Positions 1 to 7,312 of a stretch of DNA of 33,072 nt are shown here, piece by piece. The number at the start of each line of letters is the position of its first letter. Within the stretch, counting starts at the first letter, position 1. Source of the stretch: a candidate division TM6 bacterium UASB340 (GTDB lineage Bacteria > Babelota > Babeliae > Babelales > UASB340); assembly GCA_001468925.1 (NCBI GenBank), contig LDIX01000006.1, positions 107,087-140,158 of the forward strand, in the 5' to 3' direction. Position numbers and translations under genes: made by a program. Below the pieces are notes generated by a model. It was not told where the DNA came from and made no database searches. It saw only the letters and a program-made list of their open reading frames with translations.

Positions 1-9
1 AAAATTAAT

Positions 10-204
10 TTATTTTTTTCTTTTGAAAATTAAAATAATTAAAGCAATTAAAATTGCAGCAAGAAGTCCGGCCAAAATATATGCGGCTGTCTTTGCTTCA
101 GCAATTCTATCTCTAATTTGGCTTAAATTATTTAGCGCCTTAAATGGGTTTACTACCGGCGGAATTATTTTATCTAGTACACTAAAATTTATTTTATCAA
201 ACAT
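10..204 (-). CDS. Small single-pass membrane protein, 64 aa
   Basis: I do not recognise this protein. It has a polar N-terminal half with a short amphipathic stretch (about residues 20-38), one strongly hydrophobic alanine/isoleucine/leucine helix (about 41-59) and a basic end, FKRKK. That is the layout of a tail-anchored or single-span inner-membrane peptide. The gene is credible despite its size because a strong Shine-Dalgarno (AAAGGAG on the minus strand, near 211-216) sits about 6 nt before the ATG at 204. The overlapping plus-strand frame at 23-232 has no such signal. It is transcribed away from the FAD-protein gene at 401 and shares the 196-bp divergent intergenic region with it. Function unknown. 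Confidence 0.7.
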   Translation of the reverse strand: MFDKINFSVLDKIIPPVVNPFKALNNLSQIRDRIAEAKTAAYILAGLLAAILIALIILIFKRKK

Positions 205-273
205 AATATCTCCTTTGTTTTATAAAAACTAAAATACTTTATTTTTCTATAAATTTTCAAGATTTTTAAATTA

Positions 274-303
274 TTGATTATTTTTTCGATTTTTTAGTAA
301 TAT
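274..303 (+). promoter_or_regulatory. Possible sigma70-type promoter of the gene at 401
   Basis: A -35-like TTGATT (274-279) and a -10-like TAATAT (298-303) are separated by 18 bp, giving a leader of about 90 nt before the GTG at 401. In sequence this AT-rich, such matches arise often by chance. The leader also holds a second purine-rich GGGAGGG box (about 331-337) that is not followed by a start codon. Weak evidence. Confidence 0.3.
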
Positions 304-400
304 TTCAAAATAATAATAAAATTTTATAAGGGAGGGTTATATAGAATTTATAAAAAATCAAAAAAGCGTTTTATTTATAGTTTTTTTTGGGGAGGGTATT

Positions 401-1807
401 GTGAAATCAAAAAAATTAATAGTATCTTTAGGTCTATCCATCCTTTTATTAAGTAATCTTTCGGCTGTTTTTGAATTATCAGAAAATATTAATAGAACAA
501 TACCTAAAAATGTTGTTGTTGTTGGTGGTGGTATGGCCGGTTTAGCTGCTGCAATAATTTTGATTGATAACGGTTGCAATGTTACATTATTGGAATCTCA
601 AAATTATATAGGTGGAAAACTTTATGCCGAAGAAATTGGCGGTATTCAGTCAAATTTAGGTGCTCAATATATTTTGGAAGCCATGCATTCTGTTATAGAT
701 TATTATCTTAATACAATAAGAACTAAAAGAATTAATGATTTAAAAACGGGATACATAGAAAATGGCTTATATAATAATTTAACATTGCTTTATTTGTTAA
801 AAATAATGGCAGCAGTTAACACTATAAGTCAAGATAGAGCAGCTTCTTTGGGCGATAAAGATTTTTATTTCGATAAATTACCGGATAATCAGTTATGGAA
901 TCAATTTGAAAATATGACTGCAAATTATTATTTAAACACATATCAAACACTAGACCCTGACGCTGCAAAATATATTGCTGCAAATTTAAAATCTGAAACC
1001 GGTGGAGATTTAAATAATTTAATGGGATTAATGCCGGTTGGTTGGTATGGTGATCTTGAACAAGGTGACAAATTTTTATTAAAAGATGGTAATGAATCTT
1101 TAGCTGTTGCAATTAAAGATGATATTGTTGCAAAAGGCGGCACAGTTTTACTTGAAAAAGCAGTTACAAATGTGGCAGTAAATGGTGAGGTTGTAACTGT
1201 TACTTGTCTTGATAGCTCAAACTATACAGCTGATTATGTAGTAATTGCAACACCTTCATATATAGCTAAAAATATAGTTTCAGGTTTATCAACAGAAAAA
1301 ATTGCTGCACTTAATGCTGTAGATTATTCTAAGATAGCTATAGTAAGTTTATATGTTAAAAATTTCCCAACGGGTAATGATTTACATGGCGTAATATATT
1401 TAGATAATAACAATATTGATGGATTTTTAAGCCAGACGGGATCTATTTTAAATATTGGAAAATCCAACAGATATTTATTAAAAGAAACAAATGTTGTAAA
1501 CGCGATTGTTACAAACGAGACTCTTTTAAATATGTCTGATGTTAATTTGGTAAACTATGTTGCAACTCAGTTACAAACAACTGAACCAAATTTCAATCCA
1601 AATTGTGATGTAATAAGTTATTTAATTAAACGTTACGACAAAGGCATTGTAAAATTCCCGTTACAATATTTAACAAATTATCAAGCACAATTACAAGCAC
1701 CTGTTTCAAATAAAATATTTTTTGCAGGGGATTATATTTATTCACCGGATCTAGCCGGTGCTGCATGGGCTGGAGATAGAGCTGCTCAAGCAATTCTTGC
1801 TCAATAA
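401..1807 (+). CDS. Exported FAD-dependent amine-oxidase-like oxidoreductase
   Basis: 468 aa. After an N-terminal signal peptide (hydrophobic residues about 6-22) comes a classical Rossmann dinucleotide-binding motif, VVVVGGGMAGLAAA (38-51), with the ribose-binding acidic residue E65 and a following GGK. The C-terminus has the second FAD signature of the flavin amine oxidase / phytoene desaturase superfamily, FFAGDY (440-445), then GAAWAGDRAA. The protein is therefore a flavoenzyme oxidising an amine or C-C bond; its substrate cannot be read from the sequence. The GTG start at 401 is chosen because GGGGAGGG (389-396) lies 4 nt upstream. The gene is monocistronic and ends at a long hairpin shared with convergent uvrC. 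Odd point: the signal peptide looks Sec-type, without the twin arginines expected for a protein exported with bound flavin. Confidence 0.85.
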   Translation: MKSKKLIVSLGLSILLLSNLSAVFELSENINRTIPKNVVVVGGGMAGLAAAIILIDNGCNVTLLESQNYIGGKLYAEEIGGIQSNLGAQYILEAMHSVIDYYLNTIRTKRINDLKTGYIENGLYNNLTLLYLLKIMAAVNTISQDRAASLGDKDFYFDKLPDNQLWNQFENMTANYYLNTYQTLDPDAAKYIAANLKSETGGDLNNLMGLMPVGWYGDLEQGDKFLLKDGNESLAVAIKDDIVAKGGTVLLEKAVTNVAVNGEVVTVTCLDSSNYTADYVVIATPSYIAKNIVSGLSTEKIAALNAVDYSKIAIVSLYVKNFPTGNDLHGVIYLDNNNIDGFLSQTGSILNIGKSNRYLLKETNVVNAIVTNETLLNMSDVNLVNYVATQLQTTEPNFNPNCDVISYLIKRYDKGIVKFPLQYLTNYQAQLQAPVSNKIFFAGDYIYSPDLAGAAWAGDRAAQAILAQ

Positions 1808-1820
1808 AATTCGATTAATT

Positions 1821-1867
1821 TATAAATAAATAATGGCGCTTTTTTTTTGCGCCATTATTTATTTATA
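1821..1867. terminator. Long perfect hairpin between convergent genes
   Basis: The arms 1821-1839 and 1849-1867 are perfectly complementary over 19 bp, with a GC core (GGCGC/GCGCC) and an all-T 9-nt loop (1840-1848). The hairpin lies between the stop of the FAD gene (1807) and the 3' end of uvrC, and its right arm covers the uvrC stop codon (1855-1857). The position suits a bidirectional terminator. The T-run is in the loop rather than after the stem, so efficiency on either strand is uncertain. Confidence 0.6.
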
Positions 1868-3438
1868 CTTGTTCTTATTTTTCTATGATAACTTATGGCA
1901 AAGTGATGAGTATAGTCTCTAAGAGCTATTAATACTTGAGCAGTATAATTCTGCGGGTTTAATATTTTGCCGTTTGGTATATTTTTTGAAAATACGGTTT
2001 CTTCTCTTTTTGCCAAACTTGCAATTTGAGCATTTGGTAAAATTTTTTCTATGGAACTAAGTTGACCTTTACCACCGTCTATTAAAATTAAATCTGGAAT
2101 ATTGTCTGAAAATTTATATCTTCTTGAAACTATTTCTTGTAGTGCCGCATAATCATTTTGATTGTCCAGCGTTTTGATTTTAAAATGTCTAAAATTTTTA
2201 TAATCAGGTTGTCCATCTTTAAATCTTACGCAAGAGCCAACCATAAAATTGCTTTGTATATGTGAAATATCAAAGCAATCGATAGTATTTACATCTTTTT
2301 CTAATTTTAACAATAATTTTAAAGAAATATTAAGTGATTTTTGATTTTTAAGTTCTTCTTGTGCGTGAATTTGAGCTAGATTTACAAGACTTAATAAGTG
2401 ACCATCACTTGGTTTGATTATAGATATATTGTTTGTTTTATTCTGCCATAGTTTTATAAACTTTTCCAATAAAATTTTTTCATTATTTTTTATTTCAAAA
2501 TTTATAAGAATTATATTATTTGCATTAAAATTTTGATAATAGCTATTTATATATTCTATATAAGAATTTTCGTGTTCTAAAAATATATTAAATATTTTTT
2601 TTCTCTTGATTGCACCGTTAAGTTCTTCAAAAACGATCAATTTTTTTGTGTTTGTATCTAAAATCCAAATATCTTTGAGAGCCAAATTTTTTGCTATTTT
2701 TTTATAACTATAGTCTTCATCTAAAGTTTTAAATACTATATTAAACGCTTTTCTATATTCATTTAACTCTTTTGATTTTTCAAAATTTAATAAATTATTA
2801 TTATTTTTGATTTCTTGATTTAAATAATTTAAAAATTTTTTGTGCCCGGATTCTAATGATTTTTTTGCTAGATTTAATCTTGTTATGTATGTATTTTTAT
2901 CAAAATTATTTGTGCATGAGCCTGCACATAAACCCAGATGAAAATCAAGACAACCATTATCTATTTTTTTGTTGCATAGTTTTAATCTAAATGTATGCAA
3001 TAAAAAATTATAAACTTTTCTTGTTTCAGTTTTATCTATAAATGGTCCAAAATAAGTGCCTTTTTCTTTTTTATTTCTGACTATTTTTATTTCTGGCAAT
3101 TTTTTTGACGGCTGTGAAAAAAGTATATATAAAAATGGTTGTCCATCTTTTAATAAAATATTAAATTTGGGTTGATTTGCTTTTATTAATTCTGCTTCCA
3201 AAAGCATTGCTTGAAGTTCACTTTTTGTAATAATGAATTCTAAACCTGTAGCATTTTGTGTTAATGATAAAGATTTTAAATCTTGTTCTTTTTGAAAATA
3301 ACTTTTAATTCTTTTTTTTAAATTTTTTGCTTTTCCAATATAAATAATTTGGTTATCTATATTTTTAAAAATATAGATTCCTGGAGAACTTGGAAATTTT
3401 TTTGCTTGATTTAATAAAATATTAAAACTATTATTCAT
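1855..3438 (-). CDS. uvrC: UvrC excinuclease ABC subunit, lacking the C-terminal HhH domain
   Basis: Nucleotide excision repair nuclease that joins UvrB at a lesion and makes the 3' and 5' incisions. The N-terminal GIY-YIG nuclease is clear (GIY 20-22, YIG 33-35). It is followed by the cysteine cluster CAGSC (171-175) and a UvrB-interacting UVR-like helix pair (about 205-235). The RNase H-like 5' nuclease carries CFDISH (388-393), DGGKGQL (454-460) and H511 near SYHRK, so its acidic residues and histidine are present. At 527 aa it is shorter than the usual ~600 aa: it stops right after SYHRKIR, where other UvrC proteins continue into a tandem helix-hairpin-helix DNA-binding domain. Only 47 bp remain before the convergent gene, so the domain is not hidden in another frame. 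No strong Shine-Dalgarno precedes the ATG. Family identity is certain; full activity is not. Confidence 0.95.
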   Translation of the reverse strand: MNNSFNILLNQAKKFPSSPGIYIFKNIDNQIIYIGKAKNLKKRIKSYFQKEQDLKSLSLTQNATGLEFIITKSELQAMLLEAELIKANQPKFNILLKDGQPFLYILFSQPSKKLPEIKIVRNKKEKGTYFGPFIDKTETRKVYNFLLHTFRLKLCNKKIDNGCLDFHLGLCAGSCTNNFDKNTYITRLNLAKKSLESGHKKFLNYLNQEIKNNNNLLNFEKSKELNEYRKAFNIVFKTLDEDYSYKKIAKNLALKDIWILDTNTKKLIVFEELNGAIKRKKIFNIFLEHENSYIEYINSYYQNFNANNIILINFEIKNNEKILLEKFIKLWQNKTNNISIIKPSDGHLLSLVNLAQIHAQEELKNQKSLNISLKLLLKLEKDVNTIDCFDISHIQSNFMVGSCVRFKDGQPDYKNFRHFKIKTLDNQNDYAALQEIVSRRYKFSDNIPDLILIDGGKGQLSSIEKILPNAQIASLAKREETVFSKNIPNGKILNPQNYTAQVLIALRDYTHHFAISYHRKIRTSINK

Positions 3439-3561
3439 AATTGCTTTTTAAATTTAAAAATAATTTACTACATAATAAAAATATGTATATTAAATGAACG
3501 ATGCAACCGGGTTGTTTTGTTTGTAAAAATATAGTTAAAAATAACAAAAAAGGGCATATTT

Positions 3562-4773
3562 ATGTTTCACAAATTTAAAGTTACATTGATTATTAGTTTT
3601 TTAGGTTTAATTACACTATTTTTAGGTTATAAGGCCATTAGTTATTCAACCTATTCGGTTGTACCTGAAATTAGTACAAAAGGGTTGACTTCCGGAGATT
3701 ATTATTCAGGAGTGGTTCAATCTAAAATAGTTTCAAATAATGGTTATAAAATTGATCATATAGATGTTTATCTTGATGGTAAATTATTAGATTTGGATGG
3801 AACAAAAAAGATAAATAAAAAGAGTTTAAATTTTCCATTAACAATAGATACAACGACATTGCTTGATGGTAAACATAATTTAACCGTCGATATTGTTGAT
3901 GCAAGTAAACATCAAAATAAAAATCAGATGAATTTAGATTTTTATGTTGATAATACCGATTTAAATGCAACATTTATTGATCAATCATATAAAGTTTTGC
4001 AGGGCAGAACAATTCATGCAAAAATTAAAGCGAATAAAAAACTTGCAGATGCCAAAATTCAATTTCTTGAAAAAAATTATGAATTTTATCCTGAGTCTGA
4101 ATATTCAACAGTTTATGAATCTTTTATTCCGGTTGATTGTGACTTAAATGCCGGTGAATACCAATTGAATGCAAAAGTTAAAGATTTTGTTGGTCATGAT
4201 ATGAACCTTTCAGGCAGAGTTGATATTCAGGAATACAATTTTCCAAAACAAAAAGGCTTTGTAGTTGAAAAAGGTAAGCTTGAAGAAGAAAAAGAAGTTA
4301 GCATGAGCAATAGAATATTGGAAGATGCTATTGAAAAATGGCTTGCTGATTCTCCAAATAAAAAATTATGGACCGGAAGATTTGAAGTTCCTGTTGATAT
4401 TAAAAAAATAACAACTCCTTTTGGCGAGATTAGAACAACTTCTGAAAAGGGACATTATATGCACAAGGCTGTTGATATTTTGAATAATCCTAGAAGTGTT
4501 ATTTGGGCCAGCCAAGAGGGTAAAGTTGTTATAAAAGATAGATTTTTATTAACAGGAAATACTATTGTTCTAGATCATGGTATTGGGGTATTTACGATAT
4601 ACTGTCACCTTGAAGACTTTGCAGATATTGAAGTGGGAGATTTGGTTAAAAAGGGTAATAAGATTGGTCGCATGGGTATGACGGGTTATGCTAATGGTTA
4701 TCACCTACACTGGGAATTAAGAGTTAATAACGTGGCTGTTGATCCGTTTCAGTGGACACAAAAGAATTTTTAA
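3562..4773 (+). CDS. Membrane-anchored M23 family metallopeptidase
   Basis: 403 aa. An N-terminal transmembrane anchor (about 8-27) is followed by a beta-rich extracytoplasmic region (about 35-230) and a C-terminal LytM/peptidase M23 domain (about 280-400). The zinc site is intact: H301 and D305 in HKAVD, and H383 in HLHWE (381-385). The second catalytic histidine, H349, sits in YCHLE. Such enzymes cut peptidoglycan cross-bridges or act in envelope remodelling, here facing the periplasm. The start is supported by AAAAAAGGG about 8 nt before the ATG. It is divergent from uvrC with a 123-bp gap and ends at a good intrinsic terminator. The N-terminal region may hold Ig-like repeats but I could not assign them. 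Whether it is a true hydrolase or a DipM/EnvC-like activator is open; the intact ligands favour a hydrolase. Confidence 0.9.
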   Translation: MFHKFKVTLIISFLGLITLFLGYKAISYSTYSVVPEISTKGLTSGDYYSGVVQSKIVSNNGYKIDHIDVYLDGKLLDLDGTKKINKKSLNFPLTIDTTTLLDGKHNLTVDIVDASKHQNKNQMNLDFYVDNTDLNATFIDQSYKVLQGRTIHAKIKANKKLADAKIQFLEKNYEFYPESEYSTVYESFIPVDCDLNAGEYQLNAKVKDFVGHDMNLSGRVDIQEYNFPKQKGFVVEKGKLEEEKEVSMSNRILEDAIEKWLADSPNKKLWTGRFEVPVDIKKITTPFGEIRTTSEKGHYMHKAVDILNNPRSVIWASQEGKVVIKDRFLLTGNTIVLDHGIGVFTIYCHLEDFADIEVGDLVKKGNKIGRMGMTGYANGYHLHWELRVNNVAVDPFQWTQKNF

Positions 4774-4798
4774 TTTTTTAAAATCTAAATTTTATTTT

Positions 4799-4829
4799 AT
4801 AGAGGCCAATTAACTTGGCCTCTATTTTT
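4799..4829 (+). terminator. Rho-independent terminator of the M23 gene
   Basis: An 11-bp stem (4799-4809 with 4815-4825), core AGAGGCCAA/TTGGCCTCT, and a 5-nt loop are followed by a T-run (4825-4829). It lies between the convergent M23 and phosphatase genes and overlaps the phosphatase stop region. The minus-strand side has no U-tract, so it is mainly a plus-strand terminator. Confidence 0.8.
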
Positions 4830-6300
4830 AGTTTTGCTTTTTAAGCCACCATAAAAAATCAATGTTAAAATTTTTTCGTAAAAAATCCGGAAAAGAGTTA
4901 GCTGGAATATTTAGATCCGGTTGAGTTTCCATATATATTGGTTTAATATCAATTTCTTTATCAATTGATATATTGATCAATGACGGTAAATATTTATATT
5001 CACCATAATATTGTATGTGTCTTATTATAGTTTTTTTGTTTTTTTCATTGTACGAATACATAAATCCATATTTATCCAAATTTTTACTGTAATGGTTATG
5101 ACCGCATAGCAAAAAATCTATATTATTTTTTTTCATGTATTCATTGGTATTTTTTTCAGATATTGTTTCAACAGAACCTCTTTTTACCAATGTGTCTTCT
5201 TGTAATATTATATCACCCCAAATATATTTATTTAAATTATCATTTATAAAAGTTTTATTTTTTTCCAGTTCTATTGCTGTCGTTTTAATATTGTTATTCA
5301 ATATAAATTTCGGATCAATTGCACCATGAGTTAATTGTATTTTTAAATTATTATTTGGAATGATAAAAGCTGTTGATGGTAATAATTTGAGTGTGGATAT
5401 TATTTTTTTATATTCTGGATTTTCAAAATATGATTTAATTATGTTCTGAAAAGTTGTTTTGTTTGAGTCAAGTTCAGATTCATCTTTATTCAAATTTTTA
5501 TTTTTATATAGATCTCTAAAATAGTTTAAACAATTATTTAATTGCTCGTTCTCTATATTTGAAAAATATTTACCAATTTCCATAGAGAAACCGTATTGAT
5601 GCGATGTTAAAAAGGCTTCATGATTTCCACGAAGTAAAATAATTTTATTAGGATTTTTGTTAAATAATATCATTAATAAATAAAGAGATTCTGCACTGTT
5701 GACACCTCTATCTATAATATCTCCGCTGCAGGCGAAAATTGTTTCCTTTTCTTCGTCATCATTTGTTTTTAAATTTTTTAATTCCAAATCGTTGCTTAAA
5801 ACGCATAGGTGTTTTAATAAACGTAAATTTTTTATGACATGTAATGTGCTGCCATGGATATCACCCATAAAATAAATATTTACAGGTTTTTTAGCATGAA
5901 TAACTCTTCCATAATAAATACTGCGTTGGTCATATATATCTTTTTCTTGAAGCGAAATTGTTTTTTTGAAATTTTTATTATCAATGAGTTTAATTATATT
6001 TTTCCTAAATAGATCTAATTGCTTTTTGAATGATTCTTTAAAACCATCAATATTTAAAAATATGTATTTATCACATAAAACATTATCATCTAGATTTTCG
6101 TTAAAAACTATATCGGATAAGATTTTTTTGCTTACCGGATCTTGAATGTTTTCAGATCGTTTCTTTTTTTTATATTCTTGAGATGTTTCTTGTTTAGTTT
6201 TATCTTTTGTTCTTTTATCTCGCATGCACATTAAATTTTGAATTAACGAAAAACTCAAAAAAACTATTAAAAAAAAAGAATTTATTCTATTTTTTTGCAT
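4828..6300 (-). CDS. Exported PPP-like metallophosphoesterase (calcineurin fold)
   Basis: 490 aa. The five metallophosphatase motifs occur in order in the form typical of PPP-type serine/threonine phosphatases: GDIHG (146-150), GDIIDRG (193-199), GNHE (225-228), HGAIDP (325-330) and CGHNH (399-403). All metal-binding Asp, Asn and His positions appear filled, so it should be an active two-metal phosphoesterase. A hydrophobic signal sequence (about 8-24) and a very basic stretch (27-50) precede the domain, so it is predicted to be exported or membrane-anchored. That is unusual for a PPP phosphatase and would suit an envelope or host-facing role. A long variable insert lies between GNHE and the fourth motif (about 235-310). 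The Shine-Dalgarno is weak (AAGG about 7 nt before the ATG). Substrate unknown; a diadenosine-tetraphosphatase-like activity is an alternative. Confidence 0.88.
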   Translation of the reverse strand: MQKNRINSFFLIVFLSFSLIQNLMCMRDKRTKDKTKQETSQEYKKKKRSENIQDPVSKKILSDIVFNENLDDNVLCDKYIFLNIDGFKESFKKQLDLFRKNIIKLIDNKNFKKTISLQEKDIYDQRSIYYGRVIHAKKPVNIYFMGDIHGSTLHVIKNLRLLKHLCVLSNDLELKNLKTNDDEEKETIFACSGDIIDRGVNSAESLYLLMILFNKNPNKIILLRGNHEAFLTSHQYGFSMEIGKYFSNIENEQLNNCLNYFRDLYKNKNLNKDESELDSNKTTFQNIIKSYFENPEYKKIISTLKLLPSTAFIIPNNNLKIQLTHGAIDPKFILNNNIKTTAIELEKNKTFINDNLNKYIWGDIILQEDTLVKRGSVETISEKNTNEYMKKNNIDFLLCGHNHYSKNLDKYGFMYSYNEKNKKTIIRHIQYYGEYKYLPSLINISIDKEIDIKPIYMETQPDLNIPANSFPDFLRKNFNIDFLWWLKKQN

Positions 6301-6407
6301 AAATAACCTTAATTTAAAAATGGATGGGAACTTATTATAATTAAATGTTAATTAAATTTGTATGTTTTTTTCAACTTAATTTAATTTTTAAATACTTTAC
6401 TTTTGTA

Positions 6408-6456
6408 ATAATATTCTTTTAAGATTCAAAAAAATGAAATTTTAAAAGAATATTAT
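6408..6456. repeat. 15-bp perfect inverted repeat ending in the pilO-like start codon
   Basis: Arms 6408-6422 and 6442-6456 pair perfectly around a 19-nt spacer; the right arm includes the first two bases of the ATG at 6455. The arms are AT-rich (core AATATTCTTTTAA). In DNA this could be an operator. In mRNA the hairpin would hide the initiation region, and no other ribosome binding site is obvious. Confidence 0.55.
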
Positions 6457-7000
6457 GCAAAATTTTATAAAAACAAAAATTTATTATAAATATCTTTTTT
6501 CTATTCTATTTTTATTCGCTATTTATGCGATTTTCTACTTATTTTTTTTAAATCCTAAAAATTATAAAATAGATGATTTAAATTTTCAGCTAAAAGATTT
6601 GAATCAACAAAAAGAGATTTATAATAAAGTTGTTTTGACAAACAAAAATTTAGAAAAAGAAAATATAGAACTCGATCAAAAAGTTAACAAATTAAGCTTA
6701 GATCAGGATTTAAATAAAAATTTACTAAATAAAATATTGGTATCTTTAGAAAAATATTCGCTAAATTGTGTAAAATATCAAAAATTATTAAGTATAAATA
6801 GAGATAGTTATAAATATAAAAATTATCGATTTTATATTCAGGGTAATTTTTACAATTTAACATCTTTTATTTCAAGCGATTTTATATCCAAAAATCTAAT
6901 TAAAATCAAAAATATTTATTCTGTAAGTTTAGAAAATAAGGGTACAGTTTTTTCTTTAGACTTAAAAATCATGAGTTTTAAACATGAAAATAAAGTATAA
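6455..7000 (+). CDS. PilO-like type IV pilus / type II secretion inner-membrane protein
   Basis: 181 aa. A short basic cytoplasmic tail, one transmembrane helix (about 12-32), a lysine/asparagine-rich coiled coil (about 37-85) and a small alpha/beta periplasmic domain (about 88-178) give the PilO/GspM architecture. These proteins dimerise in the periplasm and link the cytoplasmic ATPase platform to PilP and the secretin. The assignment rests on architecture and on the PilP- and PilQ-like genes directly downstream; the primary sequence is too diverged for a certain call. It overlaps the next gene by 17 bp, so the two are probably co-translated. The start lies at the end of a perfect inverted repeat. 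The expected partners PilM and PilN are not upstream, where the neighbouring gene runs the other way. Confidence 0.65.
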   Translation: MQNFIKTKIYYKYLFSILFLFAIYAIFYLFFLNPKNYKIDDLNFQLKDLNQQKEIYNKVVLTNKNLEKENIELDQKVNKLSLDQDLNKNLLNKILVSLEKYSLNCVKYQKLLSINRDSYKYKNYRFYIQGNFYNLTSFISSDFISKNLIKIKNIYSVSLENKGTVFSLDLKIMSFKHENKV

Positions 7001-7295
7001 ATTGTTATTTTTAATATTTTTAATCTTGGGTTTATTGTGTAAAAATCTTTTATCAAGAAACCCTTTTTTTTTTGAGAGCGATAAAGTAAATCAAAAGAAT
7101 ATTGGAAATCATGAAAATATAAATTTGGTAGCTATTTTAAGTTGTAATAGCTCTTTTGGCGCTGTTTTACAAAGGACCGATATACAAGAAACCGTATATA
7201 TTGGCGATACGGTTTGGGGTTATAAAGTTATAAAAATATGTGAAAATCAGATAGAACTATTTAAAAATAATAAAAAAATAAATTTAAATATTTAA
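6984..7295 (+). CDS. PilP/GspC-like secretin-linking lipoprotein or membrane protein
   Basis: 103 aa. A hydrophobic N-terminal anchor (about 6-20) is followed by a linker and a small beta domain (about 47-101). Its pattern (NLVAILSC, then VYIGDTVWGYKV, then a final short strand pair) matches the homology region of GspC/PilP proteins. These bind the N-terminal domains of the secretin and connect it to the PilNO or GspLM platform. The protein is shorter than typical PilP (about 170-180 aa), with a reduced linker. A Cys at position 19 lies near the end of the hydrophobic segment but lacks a convincing lipobox. It overlaps the pilO-like gene by 17 bp and lies 17 bp before the secretin, consistent with one operon. 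Confidence 0.6.
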   Translation: MKIKYKLLFLIFLILGLLCKNLLSRNPFFFESDKVNQKNIGNHENINLVAILSCNSSFGAVLQRTDIQETVYIGDTVWGYKVIKICENQIELFKNNKKINLNI

Positions 7296-7312
7296 TTAGG
7301 GGACATATTGTA

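Noticed and set aside
23-232. Plus-strand 69-aa frame
   Set aside because: It overlaps the minus-strand 64-aa gene, which has a strong Shine-Dalgarno; the plus frame has none.
3504-3514. 11-bp palindrome CAACCGGGTTG between uvrC and the M23 gene
   Set aside because: It stands out by GC content and could be an operator, but with a single-base centre and no second copy it is too short to claim.
3512-3540. TTGTTT ... TTAAAA as a promoter of the M23 gene
   Set aside because: Spacing is 17 bp but the -10 is poor, and such matches are frequent in this AT-rich DNA.
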